From Caballeronia glathei (lineage in GTDB: Bacteria; Pseudomonadota; Gammaproteobacteria; Burkholderiales; Burkholderiaceae), in contig NZ_JFHC01000067.1 in the NCBI RefSeq assembly GCF_000698595.1, positions 1-43,684 of the forward strand: a DNA stretch of 43,684 bases, written 5' to 3'. The notes under the pieces are model-generated. The model was given only the letters and a program-made list of their open reading frames with translations. It was not told the origin of the DNA and did no database searches. Each line of letters starts with the position of its first letter. Positions within the stretch are counted from its first letter, which is position 1. Below, one piece after another: positions 1 through 7,994 of the stretch. The translations under genes were made by a program, and so were the position numbers.

Positions 1-134
1 TCCGGCAAGGCATTGCGCAGGTGGAGTTTGCCGGCCGATCCATGGAGCGCGCCCATCGTGAACGGCGCCGCAGTCGCGATGTGTCGGTTGACGACCGCAA
101 GCCCGACCGCAACGTGATCCGCGCTTTGAGACAT
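1..134 (-). CDS. possible 5' end of an unidentified protein, cut by the window edge
   Basis: On the minus strand an open frame starts at ATG 134 and runs off position 1 without a stop, giving about 44 residues (MSQSADHVAVGLAVVNR...). An in-frame stop lies a few codons upstream, so the ATG is the only sensible start. Most third codon positions are G or C, like the genuine genes here. No clear Shine-Dalgarno sequence precedes it. The family is not recognised. It could also be chance open frame in GC-rich DNA. Confidence 0.35.
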   Translation of the reverse strand, partial: MSQSADHVAVGLAVVNRHIATAAPFTMGALHGSAGKLHLRNALP

Positions 135-454
135 TTGCGTAATAGCACGCCTGCATCATTGTCAGCGAGCTGTTACGACACTGCAATCAGCGTCAAAGGA
201 AGTTCTCGAAGGGCAGTTCATTTATCTGGTGGCTCTCTGGAAGAGCATGTCCGGCTGCAAAAAGTTCTGGGTTCGGCCAAGATCGGGCACTCGAACGAAA
301 AGTTTCGAACGAATTTCAGCAGCCAGTCATTTACTTAGAAGCGTTCAGTCAGGAGTATTCAATACTGGAATGGAGCGCTCTCGGATAGTTTTGATCAAGT
401 TCACGCGCCCGTGACGATGTCTCATCCGATGCGTATTCTCGCTCACGGGCCGGT
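135..454. other. intergenic stretch with a short perfect dyad
   Basis: No convincing gene is visible in these 320 bases between the RpiR gene's 3' end and the possible partial gene at the left edge. A perfect dyad AGTATT-C-AATACT lies at 354-366, and the motif TCGAACGAA occurs twice near 291-312. The dyad could be a regulator site for the left-edge gene; there is no other support. Confidence 0.4.
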
Positions 455-1339
455 TCACTCCAGTTCACGCAAGCTCTCGTGCAGGACTTCGACGCGCTGC
501 AAATGACTGTTACTGCGTTCAAGCAAACGTTCCGCGACAAGCGAGCAAATCAGGTTGACCACTGCCGTCATGCCAACCTTGCTGTCGAACAGCATCAGGC
601 CATCGGTATGGCATCGAATCACCCAGTGCGCCAGCCGCGCAGGTTTGCCTGCAATCACATCCGACATATACAGTACCGGCACGCCCGCCTCGGCCAGAGC
701 AGTGGCAGCCAGGCCGACCGCCGGAACGCGGCGCCGCAAGCCAATGACGATCACAAGATCTTTCGCGTTCAGATCAGTAAGATATTCGCCGATGGTGTCG
801 CCCGGCGCGGGCAATAACATCACATCCGAACGCACTTGAATCAGTTCGCGCCGGATCATCGTGGCAACAGTGTGGCTATGTCGATAGCCGATGATCGCCA
901 CTCGCCGCGCATGCGCGATTGCGTCGACCACCTCGCTTAGCACTTGCGTATCAAGCGAGCGGTACGTGTTCGCCAGGTTTTCGACTTCGTGCTGCAAATG
1001 GGCCTGGATCACGTCGTCGAGTTTCGAACCCGCCGTCTGGCGGCCCCGGTCCTGTAGATATAACGGCGAACCGCCGACCTGCGCCGCGCGCGCAATCGCG
1101 CGGGCATCGTCATAAGACGCATACCCCAATTTCTGAAAAAAGCGCGTCGCGGTCGCCTTCGACACTTGCGCGGTCGTCGCCAGTTCGGTAGCGGTTTGCA
1201 TCGCCAGTTGTCCCGGTGCACTCAGAATCACGTCGGCAAGGCGCTGATCGATTTCAGACAGTTCGTCATAGCATTCCGCAATCCGACTTTCGATCGACGG
1301 TGGAGATCGCTTCCCTTTTTTTGTTGGAACGTTTGACAT
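455..1339 (-). CDS. MurR/RpiR-family transcriptional regulator with SIS domain
   Basis: A 294-residue protein with an N-terminal RpiR-type helix-turn-helix (roughly residues 15-80, with TTAQVSKATATRFFQKLGY as the recognition region) and a C-terminal SIS sugar-isomerase fold (roughly 120-260, including VAIIGYRHSHTVA and LVIVIGLRRR). RpiR proteins are effector-responsive regulators, and their SIS domain usually binds a phosphorylated sugar or related metabolite. The start at 1339 (MSNVPTKKGK...) is preferred over an upstream in-frame ATG at 1456, whose extra 39 residues are low-complexity and do not look like the family. It is divergent from the ABC/DUF1989/allantoicase operon, so it probably controls that operon. 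The effector could be a ureide catabolite rather than a sugar phosphate; that is inference. Confidence 0.9.
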   Translation of the reverse strand: MSNVPTKKGKRSPPSIESRIAECYDELSEIDQRLADVILSAPGQLAMQTATELATTAQVSKATATRFFQKLGYASYDDARAIARAAQVGGSPLYLQDRGRQTAGSKLDDVIQAHLQHEVENLANTYRSLDTQVLSEVVDAIAHARRVAIIGYRHSHTVATMIRRELIQVRSDVMLLPAPGDTIGEYLTDLNAKDLVIVIGLRRRVPAVGLAATALAEAGVPVLYMSDVIAGKPARLAHWVIRCHTDGLMLFDSKVGMTAVVNLICSLVAERLLERSNSHLQRVEVLHESLRELE

Positions 1340-1472
1340 TTCGGCCCGTGGATAAATTGACTGCCCGTGATGATGCGATGCCAGCACCGGCAACGTGCAT
1401 CCGTGCTTCCCTGCACCTGACAGGTGCAGCGCGGCGCCGTCTCGCATTGACTTCATTATAGGTCCGGCATCG

Positions 1473-1551
1473 GAAACGTGAAATCTGTGTTTCTCTCAAA
1501 CCCATTCAGGAACATATGTTTTATTGGATCTAGTCTGGAAACATTCGTTTC
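1473..1551. promoter_or_regulatory. divergent control region with two GAAAC...GTTTC inverted repeats
   Basis: The gap between the RpiR gene and the binding-protein gene contains two dyads with the same half-site: GAAAC (1473-1477) with GTTTC (1489-1493), and GAAAC (1538-1542) with GTTTC (1547-1551). The spacers are 11 and 4 bases. Repeated half-sites in the only divergent promoter region of the cluster are reasonable candidates for operators of the RpiR protein. The differing spacers weaken the case. Confidence 0.4.
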
Positions 1552-1619
1552 ACTGCTAGCGCTGGTATGGATCATGCATTGCATCCGGCATCGTCCACCT
1601 GTCAACGGGAGTTACACCG

Positions 1620-2465
1620 ATGTCGAAGCGCCGCCTCTCCAGCATTGCCCTCGCCGCGTTGTTGCCGTTTGCCGCGTTGATTCACTCGGTCGCTGCCAGC
1701 GCCGATACGCTTGACGACATCAAGAGTCGCGGCACGATGACGGTTGGCATCGACCCCACTTTCGCGCCATACGAATACACCGACGCCAACAACAACATCG
1801 TCGGCTTCGATCCGGCCATCCTGGCGGCCGTCGCGAAACATCTCGGCGTGAAGATCGAGTATCAGCGCATGGCGTTCAGTGGCATCATTCCCGGCCTGCT
1901 CGCACATTCGTTCGATATCGAAGGTTCGGCGCTGAACGTGACCGCCGAACGCGCGAAGCGTCTCGCATACGTAGTCCCGACTAGCAAGACAGTCAACGGC
2001 GCGCTCGTACGCGCCGATTTCAAGAAGATTCCGGCGAACGCCACCGTCGAATCACTCGCGGGCCTGACCGCCGCGGTCAAGAGCGCGAGCGCGCCCGAGC
2101 AGATCCTCAAGCAGTTCAACGAAACGCTGAAGGCCAAGGGTCTCGCGCCGATCAAGCTGATCAGCGTGGACAGCGTGGATCAGACTGTGGCGGCATTGAT
2201 GACGGGTCGCGCCGATTTCGTGTTCGACGATATGACCGTGCTCGCGGGCGTTATCAAACAGAACCCTGGCAAGCTCAAATCGACCGATGAACTCGGCCCG
2301 TCGCAATGGATCGCGTGGGCAACGCGCCCGGACGATACGCGTCTCAACAAGGCGATCAGTGACCAGATCATCGCAATGAAGAAGTCAGGCGAACTCGCAC
2401 GCCTGCAAAAGGACAATCTCGGCGTGAGCTTCGATACACCGACGTCCGGCTTCATTCCCCAGTAA
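1620..2465 (+). CDS. ABC transporter periplasmic substrate-binding protein, family 3
   Basis: A 281-residue protein of the amino-acid (SBP_bac_3) class. It has a Sec signal peptide (MSKRRLSSIALAALLPFAAL..., cleavage probably after the AASA near residue 28), followed by the usual opening LDDIKSRGTMTVGIDPTFAPYE and the later GRADFVFDD segment. It would bind a small polar solute in the periplasm and deliver it to the permeases encoded at 3773-5127. A GGAG motif precedes the ATG. Its stop overlaps the next start (TAATG), so the two are translationally coupled. The two DUF1989 genes sit between it and its permeases, and allantoicase ends the operon. The ligand is therefore more likely a ureide or guanidino compound than a standard amino acid; this is inference. 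Confidence 0.9.
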   Translation: MSKRRLSSIALAALLPFAALIHSVAASADTLDDIKSRGTMTVGIDPTFAPYEYTDANNNIVGFDPAILAAVAKHLGVKIEYQRMAFSGIIPGLLAHSFDIEGSALNVTAERAKRLAYVVPTSKTVNGALVRADFKKIPANATVESLAGLTAAVKSASAPEQILKQFNETLKAKGLAPIKLISVDSVDQTVAALMTGRADFVFDDMTVLAGVIKQNPGKLKSTDELGPSQWIAWATRPDDTRLNKAISDQIIAMKKSGELARLQKDNLGVSFDTPTSGFIPQ

Positions 2466-3106
2466 TGAACGCGAGCATGCCAAGTCAAATGACAGATCCA
2501 GTGCAGACTCTCACCGTCAAGGCGGGACGTGGCCGTACCTTCGAAGTGAAGGCCGGCCAACGATTGACGATCATCGATGTCGAAGGCCAGCAGGCGGCCG
2601 ATTTCGTCGCGGTCGCCGCGTCGAACCATACCGAGAAACTGTCGCCCACCCATACGCGGCGCCAGCTTCGCACGCTGTTTTTCAATGTCGGCGACGCGCT
2701 GTATTCGTCGTTGGGACGGCCGCTGTTGCGGGTCGTCGAGGACACCGTCGGTGTTCACGATGCCAACGTACCCGCTTGCGACGACACGCGTTTCACGGTC
2801 GATTTCAACGTGATCGGGCATCGCAACTGTCTCGACAACATGCACGCAGGTCTCGCGTTGTACGGACTGTCGCCGTTCGACGTGCCCGAGCCGTTCAATC
2901 TGTTCCAGAACGGCCCGGTCACCGCCGACTGCCGGATGCAGGTCACCGATCCGACCAGCAGGCCGGGCGATCACATCACCTTCGATGTGCTCGTAGACCT
3001 GGTGTGCGCGGTGTCGTCGTGTCCGCAGGACATCATTCCCGGCAATGGCCTCAAGGTCACCGATATCGCCATTTCCATCCTTCCCGCGATGCCTGTCGCC
3101 GCCTGA
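2465..3106 (+). CDS. DUF1989 / urea carboxylase-associated family protein (first copy)
   Basis: A 213-residue DUF1989 protein. It has the N-terminal beta-rich segment (VKAGQRLTIIDVEGQQAADF) and the family's conserved Cys-bearing motifs HRNCLDN (about residues 119-125) and SSCPQDI (about 182-188), thought to form a metal site. Family members associated with urea or guanidine carboxylase are subunits of carboxyguanidine deiminase (CgdA/CgdB); other DUF1989 proteins are unassigned. It is followed 12 bases later by a second DUF1989 gene, as expected for a heteromeric pair. No carboxylase is encoded in the window, so a role in guanidine use cannot be asserted. A hydrolase or deiminase acting on a ureido or guanidino substrate is the working hypothesis. 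Confidence 0.85.
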   Translation: MNASMPSQMTDPVQTLTVKAGRGRTFEVKAGQRLTIIDVEGQQAADFVAVAASNHTEKLSPTHTRRQLRTLFFNVGDALYSSLGRPLLRVVEDTVGVHDANVPACDDTRFTVDFNVIGHRNCLDNMHAGLALYGLSPFDVPEPFNLFQNGPVTADCRMQVTDPTSRPGDHITFDVLVDLVCAVSSCPQDIIPGNGLKVTDIAISILPAMPVAA

Positions 3107-3118
3107 ACGGACTCATCC

Positions 3119-3754
3119 ATGCTGCTTCTCAAAGAACCGCCTTCACGCGCCGCGCTGCCGCCGCAAACCATCGCCGTGCCTGCTGGCGAAAGCCGAGCCA
3201 TTGAAGTCAAGGCCGGCCAGATCCTGCGCATCGAAGCGAAAGAACCAGGCGCGGTCGCGTCGATGTTCGGCTTCAGCCGGGTCAATGCCGACGTCTACAT
3301 GTCGGTCCATCACACCCGTGTCTTCAGCAATTCGTACGTGTTGCAGGCGGGCATGCGGATCGTCAGCAACCGCCGTCGCGCGATGATGGTGCTGGGCAAG
3401 GATTCGAGCGGCAAGCACGATCTGTTGCTGCCTGCCTCGACGAACGCGTATCTCGCCGAACAGGGCTACGTGGGACAGACCGGCTGCGTCGAATCGGTCG
3501 GCGCGGTGATCGACACGCTCGGCCTCAGACCACCGAAAATGCCTGATCCGATCAACCTGTTCATGCACGTCGCGCTCCATCGGGACGGCCGTATCGAGCC
3601 GCTGCCGAACACCACGCGCACAGGCGATTTCGTCGCGTGCCGCGTCGTGACGGATATGGTGTTCATCGTGTCGGCGTGTTGCGCCGGGATTGCGGGTAAC
3701 GATACGCCCGGCGCACTCGAACTCTCGACGGCAGAAGAACTCGACGAACTCTGA
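3119..3754 (+). CDS. DUF1989 / urea carboxylase-associated family protein (second, divergent copy)
   Basis: A 211-residue paralogue of its upstream neighbour. The N-terminal VPAGESRAIEVKAGQILRIE segment and the PDPINLFMHV segment align with DUF1989. The motif that is CPQD in the other two copies reads SACCAGIAGND here, and the HRNCxDN motif is replaced by GQTGCVESV. It may be a non-catalytic or differently specialised partner of the first copy, as in two-subunit DUF1989 enzymes. It lies 12 bases after the previous gene and 18 bases before the permease gene, within the same operon. The family assignment is solid; the reduced activity is inference. Confidence 0.8.
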   Translation: MLLLKEPPSRAALPPQTIAVPAGESRAIEVKAGQILRIEAKEPGAVASMFGFSRVNADVYMSVHHTRVFSNSYVLQAGMRIVSNRRRAMMVLGKDSSGKHDLLLPASTNAYLAEQGYVGQTGCVESVGAVIDTLGLRPPKMPDPINLFMHVALHRDGRIEPLPNTTRTGDFVACRVVTDMVFIVSACCAGIAGNDTPGALELSTAEELDEL

Positions 3755-3772
3755 TTCCGGGAAAACGCCGCA

Positions 3773-4456
3773 ATGGGCTTCGACCCGCAAGTGATCCATA
3801 GCCTGCCGACGTTGATCGACGGCTGGTTGCTGACCGTGGAACTGACGCTGCTCGGCGCGACGGGCAGTCTCGCGTTCGGCCATCTCGCACTGGCGATGCA
3901 ATTGACGCGTATCGCGCCGTTGCGCTGGGTCGCGCGCCTCTACATCAGCTTCATGCGTGGCACGCCGGCGCTCGTGCAACTGTTCATGCTGTTTTTCGCA
4001 TTGCCGCTGATCGGACTGGGCGGACGTCCGATGCTAGCCGCCGCGATAGCCCTCGGCCTGAACAGCGGCGCGTACACGGCGGAAATCCTGCGAGGCAATC
4101 TGTGCGTGGTCACGGCCGGTCAGTATGAAGCGGCGATTGCGCTCGGCATGGCGCCGTGGCGCATCGTGTTGCGGATTGCGTTGCCGCAGATGCTGAAGGC
4201 GAGCCTGCCTGCGCTCATCAACGAATTCACGATCCTGTTGAAAACCACGCCGCTGGCGTCGGTCGTGGCCGTCACTGAACTCACGTATGCGGGACAAATG
4301 GTGATCGCGCGCACCTACACGTCGACGCAAGTGATGTTGCTCGTCAGCGTTGGCTATCTGGCGGTCGCGCTACCGGTCATCTACGCCGCGCGACGCATAC
4401 AGCGTGCACCGCGCGTGCCGCGCGCCTCACGCATTGCAACCGGAGCCACTCGATGA
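3773..4456 (+). CDS. ABC transporter permease, polar amino-acid (HisM/GlnP) type
   Basis: A 227-residue inner-membrane protein with about five hydrophobic segments. It has the permease signature in the cytoplasmic EAA loop (YEAAIALGMAPWRIVLRIALPQ, about residues 121-142) and the typical SFMRGTPALVQLFMLFFALP segment. It forms half of the translocation channel for the solute captured by the protein encoded at 1620. Its last four bases overlap the next permease gene (ATGA at 4453-4456), indicating tight translational coupling and a heterodimeric channel. Confidence 0.9.
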   Translation: MGFDPQVIHSLPTLIDGWLLTVELTLLGATGSLAFGHLALAMQLTRIAPLRWVARLYISFMRGTPALVQLFMLFFALPLIGLGGRPMLAAAIALGLNSGAYTAEILRGNLCVVTAGQYEAAIALGMAPWRIVLRIALPQMLKASLPALINEFTILLKTTPLASVVAVTELTYAGQMVIARTYTSTQVMLLVSVGYLAVALPVIYAARRIQRAPRVPRASRIATGATR

Positions 4457-5127
4457 CGTTCGACCTCGGCGTTCTGTCGGCCTATTGGCTCGAACTCCTG
4501 CAAGGACTCGGCGGAACGATCTGGCTATGCGCGACTGGCGCAGTGTTGTCGGGCGTGCTCGGCGTCTTGCTGACCGTCGGTCAGCGTCGCGGCGCTCCGT
4601 GGCTCGTCGCGCTGATTCGCGGCTATACGGCGTTGACGCTCGGTTTACCCTTGCTCGTGCTGCTTTATGTGACGTTCTTTGTCTTGCCGGACTTCGGCGT
4701 GCTGTTGCCTGCTCCGCTGGTCGGCACCGTGACGCTCGCGATCTATTACGGCCCTTATGTCGCGGAAGTGATTCAGGCAGCTGCCGCCGCCGTGCCCGCG
4801 GGGACCGTCGAAGCGGGTGTTGCGATTGGCATGTCGCCGGCTGCAATCGCGCGCCGCATCATCGCGCCGCAAGCGTTGCCATTGCTGCTGCCGACGCTGA
4901 CCGGGTTGCTGATCGGTCTGATCAAGGATTCCGCGCTGCTGTCCGTGATCTCGGTGCACGAGTTCATGTTCGCCGCGAAGGCCGTCGTGTCGGACACGTA
5001 CGCGCCACTCGAAGTCTATTTCGTCATCGCAATGGTCTACTGGGCCGCGACGTCCGTCATCCACCTCTCGACCCGTCATTGGGAGCGCCGCCTCGGCCGC
5101 GCCCAGCGGGTCGCCCAGACCCGGTGA
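4453..5127 (+). CDS. ABC transporter permease, polar amino-acid type (second subunit)
   Basis: A 224-residue inner-membrane permease with hydrophobic segments throughout. It carries an EAA-loop motif (EAGVAIGMSPAAIARRIIAP, about residues 117-136) that would contact the ATPase, and the IRGYTALTLGLPLLVLLYV segment equivalent to the RGTPxLVQL motif of its partner. It starts inside the end of the preceding permease gene and is followed at once by the ATPase gene, so channel and motor are made together. Confidence 0.9.
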   Translation: MTFDLGVLSAYWLELLQGLGGTIWLCATGAVLSGVLGVLLTVGQRRGAPWLVALIRGYTALTLGLPLLVLLYVTFFVLPDFGVLLPAPLVGTVTLAIYYGPYVAEVIQAAAAAVPAGTVEAGVAIGMSPAAIARRIIAPQALPLLLPTLTGLLIGLIKDSALLSVISVHEFMFAAKAVVSDTYAPLEVYFVIAMVYWAATSVIHLSTRHWERRLGRAQRVAQTR

Positions 5128-5132
5128 ACAGC

Positions 5133-5936
5133 ATGAACTTATCCGGCAATGCGACGCCCATTGCGTTGAAGGCAAGCGGCATCGTCAAGTCGTTCGGTGC
5201 CAATCGCATTCTGGACGCCGTCGATCTGACAGTCGCGCGCGGCGAAACGGTTTGCATACTCGGCCCATCCGGCTCCGGCAAATCGACGCTGCTGCGTTGC
5301 CTGAACTGGCTCTCTCCGCCCGACGAAGGTGCGATCTGGATCGGCGACGAGCGAATTGGCTTACGCGAGAACGCAAACGGCTCGACGAGCCCACGCCCCG
5401 ACCGCGAGACACGCGCGCAGCGCAGCCGGATCGGCATGGTGTTTCAAAGCTTCAATCTATGGCCGCACATGACCGTGCTCGAAAACGTGATGGAAGGCCT
5501 GCTTTCGGTCAAGCGGATGAACCGCCTTGCCGCCAGCGATCTCGCGGTCGAAGCGCTGCGGCAAGTGGGTTTGGGCGGCAAGCATACATCGATGCCCGCG
5601 AACCTGTCGGGCGGACAGCAGCAACGCGTGGGCATCGCGCGCACGCTAGCGATGGCGCCGGAAGTAATCCTCTTTGACGAGCCGACCAGCGCGCTCGACC
5701 CGGAACTGGTCGGCGAAGTGCTCGCGGTGATGCGCGGCCTCGCCGCGAACGACACGACGATGATCGTCGTCACGCATGAGATCGGCTTTGCGCGTGATGT
5801 CGCCGACCGCGTGATCTTTATGGACAGCGGACGCATCGTTGAACAGGGGCCACCTGCACAGGTGCTCGACGCGCCGTCGTCACCCCGTCTCCAGCAATTT
5901 CTCTACCGCTTTGCACCGGAACCTACACGCTCATGA
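5133..5936 (+). CDS. ABC transporter ATP-binding protein, polar amino-acid type
   Basis: A 267-residue nucleotide-binding subunit with Walker A GPSGSGKST (about residues 46-54), the signature LSGGQQQRVGIAR (about 156-168), Walker B VILFDEPTSALD (about 175-186) and the switch histidine in VVTHE. It powers import by the two preceding permeases. ATG 5133 gives the family's usual N-terminus. A GTG at 5124 overlapping the permease stop (GTGA) is an equally good coupled start and would add three residues. A much longer in-frame extension upstream is out-of-frame permease DNA and not real. The stop overlaps the next ATG (ATGA). Confidence 0.92.
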   Translation: MNLSGNATPIALKASGIVKSFGANRILDAVDLTVARGETVCILGPSGSGKSTLLRCLNWLSPPDEGAIWIGDERIGLRENANGSTSPRPDRETRAQRSRIGMVFQSFNLWPHMTVLENVMEGLLSVKRMNRLAASDLAVEALRQVGLGGKHTSMPANLSGGQQQRVGIARTLAMAPEVILFDEPTSALDPELVGEVLAVMRGLAANDTTMIVVTHEIGFARDVADRVIFMDSGRIVEQGPPAQVLDAPSSPRLQQFLYRFAPEPTRS

Positions 5937-6601
5937 GCTACACGAATCAACCCACATCGACCGTTCCCGCCGGCCACGGTAAAGCCGTTCGACTGAAAGC
6001 CGGCCAGGCCGTGCGCGTCATCAATACGCACGGCACCCAGGTGGTGGATTGCTGGGCCTGGAATGCGTACGACCTGAACGAATACATGTGCATGGAGACC
6101 ACGCGCGTGTGGAACCAGCGGCTCAACCCGATCGTCGGCGACAGCTTCGTGACTAATCAGCGTCATCCGGTGCTGACTGTAGTCGAAGACACGACACCTG
6201 GCGTCCACGACACGTTCATGGCGGCCTGCGATCGCAAACGCTATGAACTGCTCGGCGTGCGCGGCTATCACCGTAACTGTTGCGACAACATGTTCGAAGG
6301 CATGTTCGAGCTCGGCGTCACGCCGCCGCGCCAGAACTTCGCGTCGTTCAACATCTTCATGAATATTCGCGTGCAGCCCGACGGCATCACGCTGCATACG
6401 TTGCCCACAGTGACGAAGCCCGGCGAGTACATAACGTTGCGCGCGGAAATGGATTGCTTCGTGGCGTTTTCCGCCTGTCCGCAAGACATCGTCAAGATCC
6501 AGGGGCAACGCGACAACACACCGAAGCCCGTGGAAATCGCGGTGCTCGACGACTTCGAGTCGGACCTGCAAGGCACACAATCGTGGGTGCCGGTCGCCTG
6601 A
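5933..6601 (+). CDS. DUF1989 / urea carboxylase-associated family protein (third copy)
   Basis: A 222-residue DUF1989 protein with intact family motifs: DCWAWNA near residue 39, HRNCCDN (about 114-120) and SACPQDIVKIQG (about 179-190). It resembles the stand-alone DUF1989 proteins more than either of the two upstream copies and is coupled to the ATPase gene by an ATGA overlap. Three paralogues in one operon suggest either sequential steps or a multi-subunit enzyme. The intact Cys motifs suggest that this copy is catalytically competent. Substrate unknown. Confidence 0.85.
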   Translation: MSYTNQPTSTVPAGHGKAVRLKAGQAVRVINTHGTQVVDCWAWNAYDLNEYMCMETTRVWNQRLNPIVGDSFVTNQRHPVLTVVEDTTPGVHDTFMAACDRKRYELLGVRGYHRNCCDNMFEGMFELGVTPPRQNFASFNIFMNIRVQPDGITLHTLPTVTKPGEYITLRAEMDCFVAFSACPQDIVKIQGQRDNTPKPVEIAVLDDFESDLQGTQSWVPVA

Positions 6602-6641
6602 GCGTCCCAGTTCATTAACCAATCACTTCGCGTAAATACAC

Positions 6642-7646
6642 ATGGCAATGCCCACTTTCGATCCCGACGCGCCCGCCTTCGCGCGCACGGGCATCAACCT
6701 CGCGGACCCGCGACTTGGCGCGCGGGCTGTACTCACCAGCGACGATTTCTTTGCGCCGATGGCGCGGATCCTTGACCCGGAACCGGCCGTCTTCATTCCC
6801 GGCAAATACGACGACAACGGCAAATGGATGGACGGCTGGGAATCACGCCGCAAGCGCGTGGCGGGCCACGATTTTTGCATCGTCAAACTGGGCGTGGCGG
6901 GCGAATTGGTGGGCGTCGATATCGACACAAGCCATTTCACCGGAAACTTTCCGCCAGCTGCGTCGATCGACGCGTGCCGTTGCGACAGCGACGTTCCGCC
7001 CGCCGACGCACGATGGACTGAAGTGCTGCCGGCGATCGTGCTCAAGGGCAACGCACATCACTATCACGCAATCGATCCGGCGACGCGAGGGGCTTACACG
7101 CACGTACGCCTCAATATCTATCCGGACGGCGGCGTGGCGCGTTTGCGCGTGTTCGGCCGGCCGCGTCGAGAACTCGCGCCGGGCGGCGAACTCGATCTCG
7201 CGTCCGCGATCAACGGTGCGCGAATCGTCGCCGCGAACAACCAGCATTACGGTTTAGCGTCGAATCTGCTGCTGCCGATGCGCGCGGCCAACATGGGCGA
7301 AGGCTGGGAAACCCGGCGACGTCGCGAACCGGGTTGCGACTGGTGCATCGTCGAACTGGCGACGCCCGGTGAAATCAGTCAGGTCAGGGTCGACACCGCG
7401 CATTTCAAGGGGAATTTTGCGGACCGATGCTCGCTACAAGGCGCGTTCGTCAGCGCGGGAACGGACGAGTCCGTGATTACGCAATCGATGTTCTGGCAGG
7501 TGCTGCTCGACGAGCAGAAGCTGGAGATGGACAGGGTACATACGTTTGCGCCGACCCGGAGCATGTCTGTCACGCATGTGCGGTTCAACATATTGCCGGA
7601 TGGTGGCGTGTCGCGGCTGAATCTAATGGGTCGTGCCTTGATTTGA
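6642..7646 (+). CDS. alc: allantoicase (allantoate amidinohydrolase)
   Basis: A 334-residue protein of normal allantoicase length, built of two repeated jelly-roll halves. Each half has the DGWESRRKR / EGWETRRRRE motif (near residues 66 and 219), a VDIDTSHFTGNFP / VDTAHFKGNF motif, and a YTHVRLNIYPDGG / VTHVRFNILPDGG motif. The enzyme hydrolyses allantoate to ureidoglycolate and urea in purine and ureide breakdown. It is the last gene of the operon, 40 bases after the third DUF1989 gene; no strong Shine-Dalgarno is seen and ATG 6648 is a possible alternative. No allantoinase, ureidoglycolate lyase or urease genes are nearby, so it may serve a pathway completed elsewhere, or the transported solute may be allantoate itself. 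Confidence 0.93.
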   Translation: MAMPTFDPDAPAFARTGINLADPRLGARAVLTSDDFFAPMARILDPEPAVFIPGKYDDNGKWMDGWESRRKRVAGHDFCIVKLGVAGELVGVDIDTSHFTGNFPPAASIDACRCDSDVPPADARWTEVLPAIVLKGNAHHYHAIDPATRGAYTHVRLNIYPDGGVARLRVFGRPRRELAPGGELDLASAINGARIVAANNQHYGLASNLLLPMRAANMGEGWETRRRREPGCDWCIVELATPGEISQVRVDTAHFKGNFADRCSLQGAFVSAGTDESVITQSMFWQVLLDEQKLEMDRVHTFAPTRSMSVTHVRFNILPDGGVSRLNLMGRALI

Positions 7647-7778
7647 TCCAAGGCAAGCCTTCGCCTGCATTGATCACGCAGTTTTCTCATGAGACCTCGC
7701 GGCTCATGCACAGCGATCGAGTGGCCGCTATGCTCTCGTTGCTGCCGGTCGAGGCGTTGCGGTTCCAAGGGCGGGTAT

Positions 7779-7866
7779 TGTTAAGCGTTGTTCGACGCCT
7801 GCCCATGTCTGCCGCCGCGTGAGCATACGACGACGCATGCGGGCAGGCGTTGGACAACGCTTAACA
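7779..7866. repeat. long imperfect inverted repeat (26-bp arms)
   Basis: Arms at 7779-7804 and 7841-7866 are inverted copies with two mismatches (starting TGTTAAGCGTTGT and ending ACAACGCTTAACA), separated by 36 bases. It lies about 130 bases after allantoicase and has no T-run, so it is not a standard terminator. It could be a REP-like or MITE-like intergenic repeat. The remainder of the 7647-7961 gap shows no gene. Confidence 0.6.
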
Positions 7867-7961
7867 GAGTGTGAGTTCGCTGATGCGGGAAGCTGACGTC
7901 CAGCTGCTCGACCGCTAACGTCAGCAATCCGCCGCATCGCTGACATAGTACCCAGCGCATC

Positions 7962-7994
7962 TCAATGTCGGCATTGGCCGAACTGCTCGTGTTC
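7962..7994 (+). repeat. diverged direct repeat, copy 1
   Basis: Thirty-three bases starting TCAATGTCGGCATTGGCCGA match those at 8909-8941 (TCAACGTCGGCAAAGGCCGA...) at about four positions in five. The two copies bracket the hypothetical membrane protein gene. They may be remnants of a small mobile or duplicated segment. Confidence 0.4.

Noticed and set aside
1457..1619. A guanidine or other riboswitch upstream of the ABC/DUF1989 operon
   Set aside because: No guanidine-riboswitch core or other recognised aptamer pattern was seen in the leader; only regulator-type dyads are visible.
4350..5132. Long N-terminal extension of the ABC ATPase
   Set aside because: It is an out-of-frame reading of the second permease gene; the ATPase fold begins after 5133.
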